Below, in pieces: positions 14,889 through 22,405 of a stretch of 24,547 nucleotides of DNA. Under the pieces are notes generated by a model that did no database searches, was not told where the DNA came from, and worked only from the letters and a program-made list of their open reading frames with translations. Within the stretch, counting starts at the first letter, position 1. The number at the start of each line of letters is the position of its first letter. The stretch spans positions 1 to 24,547 of the forward strand of contig DATATB010000189.1 in assembly GCA_036268995.1 (NCBI GenBank). Reading direction: 5' to 3'. This DNA is from DATATB01 sp036268995 (GTDB lineage: Bacteria; Planctomycetota; Planctomycetia; Pirellulales; PNKZ01). The position numbers and the translations under genes are program-made.

Positions 14889-16289
14889 GTGAATACTCGA
14901 CAACTGGAAAAACTTGGCGTTCCGGCCGAGTGTATCAAGGCTGCGATTCTAGCAATTCAGAGTGCCGCCGGGGCGGGCGTGCTCCGCGATCTGAACGTCA
15001 AAGAGACGATTAAGAGCGTGATGAGCACGCCGGCCTCTCATTTGGGCGATCCGTATTTCGGTCAGTTCGCCCAAGCTGTGCTGGATGCTGGAACTCCTGC
15101 CCCTGTCAAGGAGCCGATCTCGTATCGAACCTGGGGAGATCGCGGAATCGAACCGGAGTCACACGTTCAAATGCGGCAGGCATGTGCGTTGCCGATGGCG
15201 GTCGGTGCTGCACTGATGCCGGATGCCCACGTTGGGTACGGACTGCCGATTGGCGGCGTTCTGGCCCTCGACAACGCAGTTGTGCCGTATGCGGTCGGCG
15301 TAGACATCGCCTGTCGAATGAAGCTGTCGGTCTTAGACATGCCGGCGTGGTCTCTGACGGATCGGTTCAAGTTTGAACTGTTCGAGCGGGCCATTGAGAA
15401 GGGGACTCGATTCGGCGTGGGAGCCGTCCACGAAAAGCCGCAAGAGCATCCCGTCATGGACAGGGACTGGTGGATCACCCGAGTCACGAGGGAAAACAAG
15501 GACAAGGCGTGGAAGCAGCTTGGCACTTCCGGCTCGGGAAATCACTTTGTCGAGTTCGGCCAATTGACGCTCACCCAACCAGACCAGGAGCTTGGTTTGG
15601 CGGCGGGCGAATACGTCGCTCTTCTCAGCCATAGCGGCAGCCGGGGAACAGGAGCGTCAGTCTGTTCAACGTACAGTGCGATTGCTCGCGCTAAATTGCC
15701 GAAAAAGTACGAATCGCTTGGCCGTCTGGCCTGGCTGGATTTCGACAGCGAAGCAGGCCAGGAGTATTGGGCGGCGATGAACTTGATGGGCGAGTATGCC
15801 GCCGCGAACCACGACGTGATTCATCGACTGGTCTCAAAGCTCTTGGGGGCCAATATCATTGCGGGAGTGGAGAACCACCACAACTTCGCCTGGAAAGAGG
15901 TTCATGGCGGTAAGGAAGTGATTGTCCACCGCAAGGGTGCTACGCCCGCTGGACTGGGAGAACTGGGTGTGATTCCCGGTTCGATGGCTGATCCTGCGTT
16001 CATCGTTCGTGGTCGGGGCTGCGTGGAAAGCCTGAACTCGGCGTCGCACGGTGCCGGACGAAGAATGTCCCGTAACCAGGCAAAGCAGAAGTTCACCTGG
16101 AATGCCGTGAAGAAAAGCTTGGAGAAACAGGGCGTTCACGTCTTGTCGGCAGGAGCAGACGAGGTTCCTGGAGTCTACAAGAATATTGAGGACGTGATGC
16201 GTGAACAGCAGGACTTGGTAGAGGTCGTGGGACGATTTGATCCGAAGATCGTCAAAATGTGCGGCGATGGGAGCGGGGCTGAGGACTAA
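14889..16289 (+). CDS. rtcB: RtcB-family RNA-splicing ligase
   Basis: RtcB joins RNA ends carrying 2',3'-cyclic phosphate or 3'-phosphate to 5'-OH ends, using GTP and Mn. The 466-residue product, from the GTG at 14889, has all landmark blocks: MPDAHVGYGLPIGGVLA (110-126), VGVDIAC with metal ligands D139 and C142, GTSGSGNHFVEFG with H219, LSHSGSRGTG with H248, ENHHNFAWKE (329-337), HRKGATPAGLGELGVIPGSM (347-366) and ASHGAGRRMSR, in which H387 is the expected guanylated histidine. The C-terminal GADEVPGVYKNIEDVM is also typical. The first 90 residues form an extension seen in one RtcB subgroup. No Archease gene is visible nearby. It lies between the SEC-C gene and kptA in a same-strand cluster. 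The ribosome site before the GTG is weak, so expression may depend on the upstream genes. Confidence 0.96.
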   Translation: MNTRQLEKLGVPAECIKAAILAIQSAAGAGVLRDLNVKETIKSVMSTPASHLGDPYFGQFAQAVLDAGTPAPVKEPISYRTWGDRGIEPESHVQMRQACALPMAVGAALMPDAHVGYGLPIGGVLALDNAVVPYAVGVDIACRMKLSVLDMPAWSLTDRFKFELFERAIEKGTRFGVGAVHEKPQEHPVMDRDWWITRVTRENKDKAWKQLGTSGSGNHFVEFGQLTLTQPDQELGLAAGEYVALLSHSGSRGTGASVCSTYSAIARAKLPKKYESLGRLAWLDFDSEAGQEYWAAMNLMGEYAAANHDVIHRLVSKLLGANIIAGVENHHNFAWKEVHGGKEVIVHRKGATPAGLGELGVIPGSMADPAFIVRGRGCVESLNSASHGAGRRMSRNQAKQKFTWNAVKKSLEKQGVHVLSAGADEVPGVYKNIEDVMREQQDLVEVVGRFDPKIVKMCGDGSGAED

Positions 16290-16318
16290 GGATCGACCGG
16301 AAAATAATTCGCCGCAAC

Positions 16319-16341
16319 CCCTCGCCCCTTGCGGGAGAGGG
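16319..16341. repeat. REP-like G/C-rich hairpin between rtcB and kptA
   Basis: CCCTC (16319-16323) pairs with GAGGG (16337-16341). After one mismatch CCC pairs with GGG around a CTTGC loop, and a G-rich tail follows. Sequences of the form CTCTCCCGCAAGGGG..GAGGGG are, from memory, dispersed intergenic repeats in many bacterial genomes. It may modulate or end read-through from rtcB into kptA. Confidence 0.55.
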
Positions 16342-16410
16342 CAGGGTGAGGGGGAGGGAATCACGGAAGTTACTCTTCGGTCGATCCTAATGGTGTCGAA
16401 GACTTCAACC

Positions 16411-16953
16411 ATGACCAACCGCCTCGTCACCGTCAGCAAGTTTGTAAGCAAGTACCTGCGGCATGAGCCGGAGGCCCTGGGCCTGACGCTGGAGCCGGGC
16501 GGCTGGGTGCTGGTGGCGGATTTGCTGGCCGGGGCTGCCGCGATCGGGTTTCCGATCACCAAAGACGAGCTCGACCGGGTCGTCGCCGAGAACGACAAGC
16601 AGCGATTTTCGTTCGACGAGACAGGCGCAATGATCCGAGCCAACCAAGGTCACTCGGCCGAAGTTGACCTGCAACTGAAGGAAGCAGAGCCGCCGAAACA
16701 GCTATTCCACGGCACCGTGCAAAAGTTCCTCGCTGCGATCCTGGCGGAGGGGCTGAAGAAGATGGATCGCCACGACGTGCATCTGTCAAAAGACATTCAG
16801 ACAGCCACCAAGGTCGGCCAGCGGCGCGGCAAGCCAGTCGTCCTGGCAATCGACTCAGGCAAGATGGCCGCCGACGGCTTTCAATTCCGGCTCTCGGACA
16901 ACGGCGTCTGGCTGACCGATCACGTGCCGCCGGAGTACATCCGGTTGGCATAA
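16411..16953 (+). CDS. kptA: RNA 2'-phosphotransferase (KptA/Tpt1)
   Basis: KptA/Tpt1 moves an internal RNA 2'-phosphate to NAD+, giving ADP-ribose 1"-2"-cyclic phosphate; some members also ADP-ribosylate RNA ends. From the ATG at 16411 the product is 180 residues, the usual bacterial length. An ATG at 16390 would add seven residues. The Arg-His-Arg-Arg tetrad known from yeast Tpt1 is intact: R17 and H18 in YLRHEP, R76 in IRANQGHS, and R120 in DRHDVHLS. Other family blocks are GGWVLVADLL, DKQRFSFD, QLFHGT, GQRRGKPVVLAID and NGVWLTDHVPPEYI. It follows rtcB on the same strand by 121 bases containing a G/C-rich hairpin. Bacterial KptA substrates are unclear, since RtcB itself leaves no 2'-phosphate. 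Confidence 0.95.
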   Translation: MTNRLVTVSKFVSKYLRHEPEALGLTLEPGGWVLVADLLAGAAAIGFPITKDELDRVVAENDKQRFSFDETGAMIRANQGHSAEVDLQLKEAEPPKQLFHGTVQKFLAAILAEGLKKMDRHDVHLSKDIQTATKVGQRRGKPVVLAIDSGKMAADGFQFRLSDNGVWLTDHVPPEYIRLA

Positions 16954-17011
16954 TCGTTGCCCGATTAGCCCTTAATAGGCGATCGTTTATCTCGGCCCGT
17001 CATCGGGCTGG

Positions 17012-17088
17012 CTTTCGCAAGCTATCCTTTTTGTACGGGACAAATCAGTGGTGACGGCTCGCCGATCAGCGCTGGCCGCTTGCGAAAG
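17012..17088. repeat. 11-bp perfect inverted repeat downstream of kptA
   Basis: CTTTCGCAAGC (17012-17022) is the exact reverse complement of GCTTGCGAAAG (17078-17088), with 55 bases between. The 264-base gap from 16954 to 17217 has no convincing gene. The arms could be a bidirectional hairpin between the converging kptA and 17218-18063 genes. Confidence 0.4.
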
Positions 17089-17217
17089 AACTGACCGCGC
17101 CATGCCCTCGACGTCTGCATCTGCGACCCCAGCACGCCTGCGGCTGATCGGCTTTACGTCACTCGTCCTGGTCATCCAGATTGGCTTGATGGTCGCCTGG
17201 CGCTTCCGCCCAGCGGC

Positions 17218-18063
17218 TCATTGCCCGATCAGCTCGACCCGTCGCTGGGTTCGGTTCGCGATGGGCTGGCCCACGGTGATGACGATGCTCTTGCCGCGGC
17301 TGGTGGCCTGGGCATAGTCGGGCACTCCCGGCGGATAGACGGCGTGGGCGGTCGGCTTTTCGACGGGCTTGCCGTTGACCTGCAGGTTGCCGACCGTGAC
17401 GGTGAGTTTCGGAATGGCGCTGACCGGCCTCTGCTCGCCGTAAATCTCGACAAAATTCGCCAGTTGCCGCGAGAGAATCAACTTCTCTCCGGGAAACCGC
17501 AAGGCGCCGACGTACACGTTCTCGTCCTGCTCGGGATAGTGAACCAAGGCGCCGACCCAGGTGCAGGGCTTGCCGTCGACGATTTCCTGGTCCATGCGCA
17601 CGATCCGGTAGCTGTACTTCCCCCGTTTCCACGGGTAGGGCCGGCGGACGCTGACGAAATCACCTTCGTGGCCCGAGCTCTGGCAGAAGCCGCCGATCGA
17701 AGGCCGGATGGCATCGAGGCTCCGCTGGCCCCACATTGAAAACAGCAAACCGGGCCCGAGCTTGCGGAGCCGCTGATCCTGCTTCGTGTAGCCGTCTATT
17801 TGCGTCTGAATGCCGCCGTAGAACGGAGTCTTGTTCAAATGGCCCAGGCCGATCGGGGCGAGATACAGGTTCACGTCGGCCGGCACGTCGTCACTGATCG
17901 TGATCTCGATGCTGCAACTCTCCAGCGGCGCATCGCTGCCGATGTCCCACCACGTATCTACCAGGTGCCACGGCATCGGAGCATACGGCGCTGGCGGCTT
18001 GTCCTCGGCCAATAGGGCCGACGCGCCAGCGATCAGCACGATCGCAAAGATGCATAATTTCAT
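17218..18063 (-). CDS. Secreted hypothetical protein, possibly DUF3472-like
   Basis: The 281-residue product has a clear signal peptide (residues 1-19, ending ALLA-EDK). The mature part is rich in beta-strand-like segments: SCSIEITISDDVPADVNLYL, PFYGGIQTQIDGYTKQDQ, GPGLLFSMWGQRSLDAI, GKYSYRIVRMD and ENVYVGALRFPGEKL. The GGIQTQ block followed by a tryptophan-rich strand recalls DUF3472, but I am not certain. No catalytic motif is evident. It stands alone, converging with kptA and divergent from the HEAT/SEC-C gene; the upstream region carries a 9-bp inverted repeat. The function is unknown, with an extracytoplasmic location expected. Confidence 0.8.
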   Translation of the reverse strand: MKLCIFAIVLIAGASALLAEDKPPAPYAPMPWHLVDTWWDIGSDAPLESCSIEITISDDVPADVNLYLAPIGLGHLNKTPFYGGIQTQIDGYTKQDQRLRKLGPGLLFSMWGQRSLDAIRPSIGGFCQSSGHEGDFVSVRRPYPWKRGKYSYRIVRMDQEIVDGKPCTWVGALVHYPEQDENVYVGALRFPGEKLILSRQLANFVEIYGEQRPVSAIPKLTVTVGNLQVNGKPVEKPTAHAVYPPGVPDYAQATSRGKSIVITVGQPIANRTQRRVELIGQ

Positions 18064-18067
18064 GCGT

Positions 18068-18159
18068 AGGAGACCGGCTCGTGGTTAAGTCGGCTTCTTA
18101 GGGCGGTACGCCATGCGGGTCTTGATCGCCCCGAGCAGGCCCTCGTTGAGCGGTCTCCT
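18068..18159. repeat. 9-bp inverted repeat in the divergent intergenic region
   Basis: AGGAGACCG (18068-18076) is the reverse complement of CGGTCTCCT (18151-18159), 74 bases apart, just upstream of the minus-strand secreted-protein gene. It could be chance. Confidence 0.3.
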
Positions 18160-18282
18160 GCTTGGCGTGATTCTACGAACGACTCCGTTGGCTGCCAAAC
18201 TTGCGGTGGCTGCAAAAGGCAAGGCTCGTCGGATAAAATGACCGATAGCGGCGTAAGTAAGCCAACAGGGAGGCGATTCCAG

Positions 18283-18885
18283 ATGCGTCTTTCAGCCGAA
18301 CAGGTCAAACAGGCCATGCTGCACTCGGACCTGGAGGTTCGAGAAGCGGCCCTCTTCTACTTCACCGAATCGCAGTCGCCCGATCCGTCGATCATGCCAA
18401 TCGTGATCGAGACAATCGGGCAGTTCGGATTGGACGCCTTCAGTTTACTTTCCATTGAAAACCTGGTTCAGACGGACGACTCCGTGGCCTGGCTGATCCA
18501 AGAGATCGAGCGGGTCGGCCCCGGTACCGTCGAGCAGGAAGTTTTGTATCGCCGGGCCTTGATTAAGGCCCTCTTCCGAGCGGATGCCGCGATCCTGAAA
18601 CGTCACGAGGCAATGATCCAGGCGGCAACGAACCTGGATGACGACTCCAAGGCCATCATCGCCGACCGAATCCTGGTCGCCACTCTTCCGCCAGACGTCC
18701 TGTGGCGAGAATTAAGCGACTTCTGCGATGCCCAACACGACCCAGGAGAACTCGCCGATAAAGATTACCGGCATATCGACTCGATTGTCGACGCGCTAAG
18801 TCGCTACCCGGACCAGGTTGCCGACCGGGTACTGAGCGGCCTTTCCGACGAGACTCGGACGACGAATGGTTGGAAGGCTTTCTGA
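18283..18885 (+). CDS. HEAT-like/SEC-C protein, N-terminal fragment (frameshifted)
   Basis: The ATG at 18283, with GGGAGG nine bases upstream and TAAAAT (18234-18239) as a possible -10, starts MRLSAEQVKQAMLHSDLEVREA. The helical, HEAT-like repeat sequence runs to about residue 187 (DQVADRVLSGLSD), then turns into an unrelated tail and stops. As I recall, related planctomycete proteins continue from this region through a block like MVRLAGEMRLxxAIPL to a C-terminal SEC-C motif. That continuation is found here in the frame one base back (next entry). Thus the 200-residue product is most likely the front part of one broken or frameshifted gene of about 440 codons. HEAT-like repeats usually mediate protein contacts; the function is unknown. 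Confidence 0.75.
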   Translation: MRLSAEQVKQAMLHSDLEVREAALFYFTESQSPDPSIMPIVIETIGQFGLDAFSLLSIENLVQTDDSVAWLIQEIERVGPGTVEQEVLYRRALIKALFRADAAILKRHEAMIQAATNLDDDSKAIIADRILVATLPPDVLWRELSDFCDAQHDPGELADKDYRHIDSIVDALSRYPDQVADRVLSGLSDETRTTNGWKAF

Positions 18886-19628
18886 TTCGGCTGGCGGGCC
18901 AGTTGCGTCTGACACCGGCCATCCCATTGCTGATGGATCGATTCGACCTCTGCGGCGAGTGGGTGTGCGAAGAGGCCGAAGACGCGTTGCTGAAGATCGG
19001 TACCGATGCCGTGGTCGAAGCGATCAGCAGCCGCTGTACCCGTTCTGGGTGGATCTTTCGGTTAGAGGTGACATTTTGCTTGAGGCAATTGCACTGTGAT
19101 CTGAGCGTGCAGAAATCACTCGATCTTCTCCGTTCGGAGAAAAATCTTGAACTCCAAGGCCACTTCCTTCAAGCGGTGCTGACGAACTTTTCCACCGAGG
19201 GCATCGAGCCTGCCCGGCAGTACATTCTCCACAGGCCACAGACCCCCGATGTTCTGGACGTGCGCTTCGCGTTGCTCGTGGCCTGCAAGATAATGGGAGA
19301 GACGTTTCCCGAATTCGACGCCTGGCTGGAAGATTCGAAGACGGACGGCGATTTCCGACGTCAGTGGTACGCGGACAATTCGTTGGACGATCCGGACGAT
19401 GATTTCTACGGAGAAGACGACTTAGGTGATGAATGGGACGAGCTTGATGGCGACGAAGAAGACGGCGGCTTCGACGATGGCGATGACCTCGACGAAGACG
19501 ACCTCGCCCAGAAAGAAGAATCGATCACGGTCGTTCGCCACGAGCCGCGGGTAGGTCGCAATGATCCTTGTCCCTGCGGCTCGGGCAAGAAGTTCAAGAA
19601 GTGCTGCTATGGAAAGGCTGGCCTCTAA
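18870..19628 (+). CDS. HEAT-like/SEC-C protein, C-terminal fragment (frameshifted)
   Basis: The frame gives 252 residues from a TTG at 18870, but coding-like sequence extends further back (DSDDEWLEGFLIRLAG from about 18852), supporting continuity with the preceding fragment by a -1 shift. HEAT-like helices cover about residues 1-150. A very acidic stretch of Asp/Glu follows (about 165-210). The end is a SEC-C motif, GRNDPCPCGSGKKFKKCC, near-identical to that of the 55-residue protein at 14623. No ribosome site precedes the TTG, so independent translation is doubtful. Its TAA overlaps, tail to tail, the TAG of the opposite methyltransferase gene (CTAA at 19625-19628). Either a one-base loss, a sequencing error or a programmed -1 frameshift explains the split. 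Confidence 0.75.
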   Translation: MEGFLIRLAGQLRLTPAIPLLMDRFDLCGEWVCEEAEDALLKIGTDAVVEAISSRCTRSGWIFRLEVTFCLRQLHCDLSVQKSLDLLRSEKNLELQGHFLQAVLTNFSTEGIEPARQYILHRPQTPDVLDVRFALLVACKIMGETFPEFDAWLEDSKTDGDFRRQWYADNSLDDPDDDFYGEDDLGDEWDELDGDEEDGGFDDGDDLDEDDLAQKEESITVVRHEPRVGRNDPCPCGSGKKFKKCCYGKAGL

Positions 19629-20632
19629 AGCTTCTTGCCTTCGATTACGCTGACCTCAGCCTGGGTGGGCACGATCCGGGTCAATTGAAAACCGCCGGCT
19701 TTGAACAGCGTGCGGTACTCTTCCTCCGTCCGCTCCTGGCCGCCGGGAATCGTGAGCATGGTCAGGTCGAGCAGCTTGCCGAAGCACGGGCCATTGCCCG
19801 GCGGGATCACGCCTTCCACGACCAGCAATCGCCCCTCGCTGCCGATTGCGCGGTGGACGTTGCGCAGGATGGTCGTCGCTTTTTCATCTTCCCAATCGTG
19901 GATGATGTGCCGCATCAAGTAGGCGTCGGCTCCCGTGGGAATCGACTCGAAGAAGCTGCCGCCGATCACCTGGCAGCGGTCGGCCAGACCCGCCGCCTGG
20001 AGATTTGACTTGGCCCGCTCGGTGACTCCGGGCAGGTCGTACAGCATCCCGCGCATGGCCGGATATTTTTGCAACACCTTGGTCAGCAGGCTGCCGTTGC
20101 CTCCGCCGACGTCTGCCAAGACCCCGATGCCGGAAAAGTCATAGGCATCGGTCATCGCCGCCGTCTCGCGGCCATGCACCCCGACCATCGCCCCATCAAA
20201 GGCCTTGGCCTGTTCGACATTCTGCGAAAGGAAATCGAACACCGGCATGCCATACAGCTTGTCGAAGGCGGTTTTCCCGGTCTGCACGCTATAGAGCAGT
20301 TCGCCCCAAGCCTGGTAGTGCTCCTCGCCGCTCATGATCGCCAGCGAGCGCTGCGAGCCGGACGCATCGCTGCGCAGGCACTGGGCCAGGGGCGTCAGAG
20401 AAAAACGCCGCTCGCCGTCCTCAGCGAAAACGCCCAGGCTTGCCAGACCCCGCAGCAGGCGGAACAGCGACGGGGCATGGACTTTCGTGGCCTGGGCCAA
20501 GTCGTCGGCCGAGCGCGGGCCGCCGGTTAACAAGTCGGCGATCCCCAATTTGGCAGCCACGTACAGCGCCTGGGTCGTCCAGTACCCAGTGAGCATCTGG
20601 TTCATCCGTTCTTGCGGCGAAGACGTTTCCAT
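19625..20632 (-). CDS. SAM-dependent O-methyltransferase (ASMT/plant-type family)
   Basis: The product has 335 residues from the ATG at 20632. A GTG at 20635, eight bases after AGGAG, is an equally good start. The N-terminal half (about 1-100) is a winged-helix dimerisation domain (QALYVAAKLGIADLL, PSLFRLLRGLASLGVF). The C-terminal Rossmann domain has the SAM-binding glycine motif DVGGGNG (174-180), the acidic GMLYDLPGV, and MRHIIHDWEDE with catalytic-type histidines H242 and H245. This family (Methyltransf_2) methylates hydroxyl groups of small aromatic compounds or polyketides; the substrate is not predictable because no biosynthetic genes flank it. It is a single gene converging with the HEAT/SEC-C gene. 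Confidence 0.9.
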   Translation of the reverse strand: METSSPQERMNQMLTGYWTTQALYVAAKLGIADLLTGGPRSADDLAQATKVHAPSLFRLLRGLASLGVFAEDGERRFSLTPLAQCLRSDASGSQRSLAIMSGEEHYQAWGELLYSVQTGKTAFDKLYGMPVFDFLSQNVEQAKAFDGAMVGVHGRETAAMTDAYDFSGIGVLADVGGGNGSLLTKVLQKYPAMRGMLYDLPGVTERAKSNLQAAGLADRCQVIGGSFFESIPTGADAYLMRHIIHDWEDEKATTILRNVHRAIGSEGRLLVVEGVIPPGNGPCFGKLLDLTMLTIPGGQERTEEEYRTLFKAGGFQLTRIVPTQAEVSVIEGKKL

Positions 20633-20816
20633 CACGTGTTGCACTCCTGAGTTTCGCACGGGGACAGGTGGGGTCGCGACATTTTAACCTTTTGCCGCAG
20701 CAACGGCGGCGGGATCAGTAAAATCCTTTGCCCCGTGCCCTCCGGGCAAGCCATGAGCGATAATACGCCTGGCCGGACAATGATGAGCTAAGCGTCGGAC
20801 CAAGGATGACTCGATC

Positions 20817-21986
20817 ATGTTCATGTTGCTGATAAGTTTGGCATGTTCACTCGTGGCCCTATTTGTTGTTCTGAGGCTGGCGAAGACCCGCACCGGGTTC
20901 CTGAAAGTACTGGGGCTGTCGCTTGTCGGAGCGTTCCTGACGGTTGTCTTGTTCGGTCCCGCGCTGTTCCTGCACATGGCAGGATCGGGCGTTGCCGCGA
21001 TTGTCTGTTTCTTCTTCAACCCGAAACGCGCGATTGTGGTGGCACTGATGATTGCCGCACTCATCGGCGCCTATGCGACGATAGTGCATTGGCAGCTCGG
21101 CGAAATAAGGGAGCTTGCGAAGCTCCGTCAGGAGGTTCCCATCGAATCACTCGCGACGCGCCTCGCATACGAACGTAAGCGAAACACGTCATCCGGAGCT
21201 CCGGCCGCCCCAGGTGCAACGGTTCGACTCTCCGAAGCGGTCGGCCAGCAGCTCGACCAATTCGATGAGCGAGCGGACTTGGATTACCGCTCTTACAGGC
21301 TCAAGTCCCTACACGACAAATACCGGTACGACTTTGTGCTCTCCCAGGGATTCGGTCCGATGCGCATGGCAGGAAACCGAATGCGGCGCGAGCAAATCAT
21401 CGTGGAAGATCGCGGGCCAATTCTCGTCGAAGTTCCACATGAGCCTGCCGCCGGCGGTTCGCCCGAGCCGTCCGCGCGTGCTCCCCAAGCCAAGACGCAG
21501 CCGATTAGCCAGACCTTACAAGAAATGCACCAGGAGGGGATGGCGGATTTTGTTGACCCGGAGCGAATGGGCTACGTCGCGGATCTCGACCATGTCGCTG
21601 GCTTTCAGTCGCATCGATTCACCAAGATGCCGGCGAGAGTGGACGATGCGTGGCGAGGTGGTTGGAAAATCGAGCGTCTGGAGCTGATCGGGTTGCTCAA
21701 GTACGACCAGCCCACAGCCTACATCTCCGAGCACCTTCCGCGTTTGGACGAGCTGGGGCAACTTGCTACAAGAACCCTCGATGACTTCGAAACCGCGGCA
21801 CTCGGTCGCCTGCGAACAAGCGAAGATGTGGTGATTGCCGAGGAGCCAGGACGCATCCGCATGCTGGGTTCCCTGCGAGCGGGCAAGAATTGTTTGCAAT
21901 GTCATGCAGTCGAGCGGGGCGAACTACTTGGCGCGCTGACCTACGAACTCGTACCCATCAAAAAACCACGACCCCCGGCGCACTGA
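20817..21986 (+). CDS. Membrane protein with C-terminal CxxCH heme-c motif
   Basis: The 389-residue product begins with three or four hydrophobic segments (about 1-20, 31-53, 57-66 and 71-91). A long hydrophilic part follows, with a Pro/Ala-rich linker near residue 220 and mixed helical sequence. Close to the C-terminus is NCLQCH (C359, C362, H363) in the context GSLRAGKNCLQCHAVERG and then ELLGALTYEL. One heme-c attachment site predicts that this end is outside the cytoplasmic membrane. From memory, the terminal ERGELLGALTYEL block recurs in planctomycete proteins of unknown function. AAGGATGA precedes the ATG; a second ATG lies at 20823. GATAAT at 20759-20764 could be its -10. An electron-transfer or redox-sensing role is inferred only from the heme motif. 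Confidence 0.82.
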   Translation: MFMLLISLACSLVALFVVLRLAKTRTGFLKVLGLSLVGAFLTVVLFGPALFLHMAGSGVAAIVCFFFNPKRAIVVALMIAALIGAYATIVHWQLGEIRELAKLRQEVPIESLATRLAYERKRNTSSGAPAAPGATVRLSEAVGQQLDQFDERADLDYRSYRLKSLHDKYRYDFVLSQGFGPMRMAGNRMRREQIIVEDRGPILVEVPHEPAAGGSPEPSARAPQAKTQPISQTLQEMHQEGMADFVDPERMGYVADLDHVAGFQSHRFTKMPARVDDAWRGGWKIERLELIGLLKYDQPTAYISEHLPRLDELGQLATRTLDDFETAALGRLRTSEDVVIAEEPGRIRMLGSLRAGKNCLQCHAVERGELLGALTYELVPIKKPRPPAH

Positions 21987-22022
21987 AGCGCTATGGCTTT
22001 GCGGATAGGCGACCAGGGTGGT

Positions 22023-22235
22023 TCATGCGACCACGTATTGCCGGCCACCAACTTCGACGACGTCGCCCACGCTCAGCTTCCGCCGCCTGCGGGTCTCGGT
22101 CTGGCCGTTCACTTTGACTTCGCCATTTTGAATCATCAGCTTGGCCCGGCCGCCCGTCTCCGCGACGGAGTTCAGCTTCAGAAATTGATCGAGACGCAGG
22201 GGTCCGGACGTCGAGTTTGAGTCGTCATCGGCCAT
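22023..22235 (-). CDS. S4-domain RNA-binding protein (YbcJ-like)
   Basis: This 70-residue protein is almost entirely one S4 domain: LRLDQFLKLNSVAETGGRAK, then IQNGEVKVNGQTETRRRRKL and GDVVEVGG. S4 domains bind structured RNA. Stand-alone versions of this size are the YbcJ/RqcP-like proteins linked to ribosomes or ribosome rescue. The ATG at 22235 has GAGG about nine bases upstream. It converges with the heme-motif membrane protein (36 bases apart) and is divergent from the small secreted protein. Confidence 0.9.
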   Translation of the reverse strand: MADDDSNSTSGPLRLDQFLKLNSVAETGGRAKLMIQNGEVKVNGQTETRRRRKLSVGDVVEVGGRQYVVA

Positions 22236-22310
22236 AGTGGGGCCTCGTTTCGTTTGTCATGCCCTGCCGGCGCTTTTGACACTTAAAGCAGCCGCCGCTG
22301 CGGCGTTTGT

Positions 22311-22339
22311 GCGACAATGGCCGCGCCGATGGCTATAAT
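22311..22339 (+). promoter_or_regulatory. Consensus-like promoter for the 22406-22885 gene
   Basis: GCGACA (22311-22316, four of six to TTGACA) and a perfect TATAAT (22334-22339) are separated by exactly 17 bases. Transcription would start near 22346 and give a leader of about 60 bases that contains the terminator-like hairpin at 22356-22381. Confidence 0.6.
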
Positions 22340-22355
22340 AAAATAATGCTTCGGC

Positions 22356-22381
22356 CCGGGGCTTGCCCCGGCTGGGTTTTT
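22356..22381 (+). terminator. Terminator-like hairpin inside the 5' leader (possible attenuator)
   Basis: CCGGGG (22356-22361) and CCCCGG (22366-22371) pair perfectly around a CTTG tetraloop, then CTGGG and five T residues (22377-22381). This is the shape of an intrinsic terminator, placed between the promoter and the start codon at 22406. Confidence 0.55.
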
Positions 22382-22405
22382 CGATCCTCGCGGGAGATGG
22401 CTGCC

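Noticed and set aside
17048..17317. 89-codon plus-strand open frame with a hydrophobic segment
   Set aside because: Its second half is antisense to the secreted-protein gene; no ribosome site or homology pattern. The hydrophobic stretch alone is not enough.
18085..18160. Minus-strand segment reading NEGLLGAIKTRMAYRPKKPT then stop
   Set aside because: It looks like a protein C-terminus and could be a gene remnant, but there is no start, no upstream coding signal and no recognised family.
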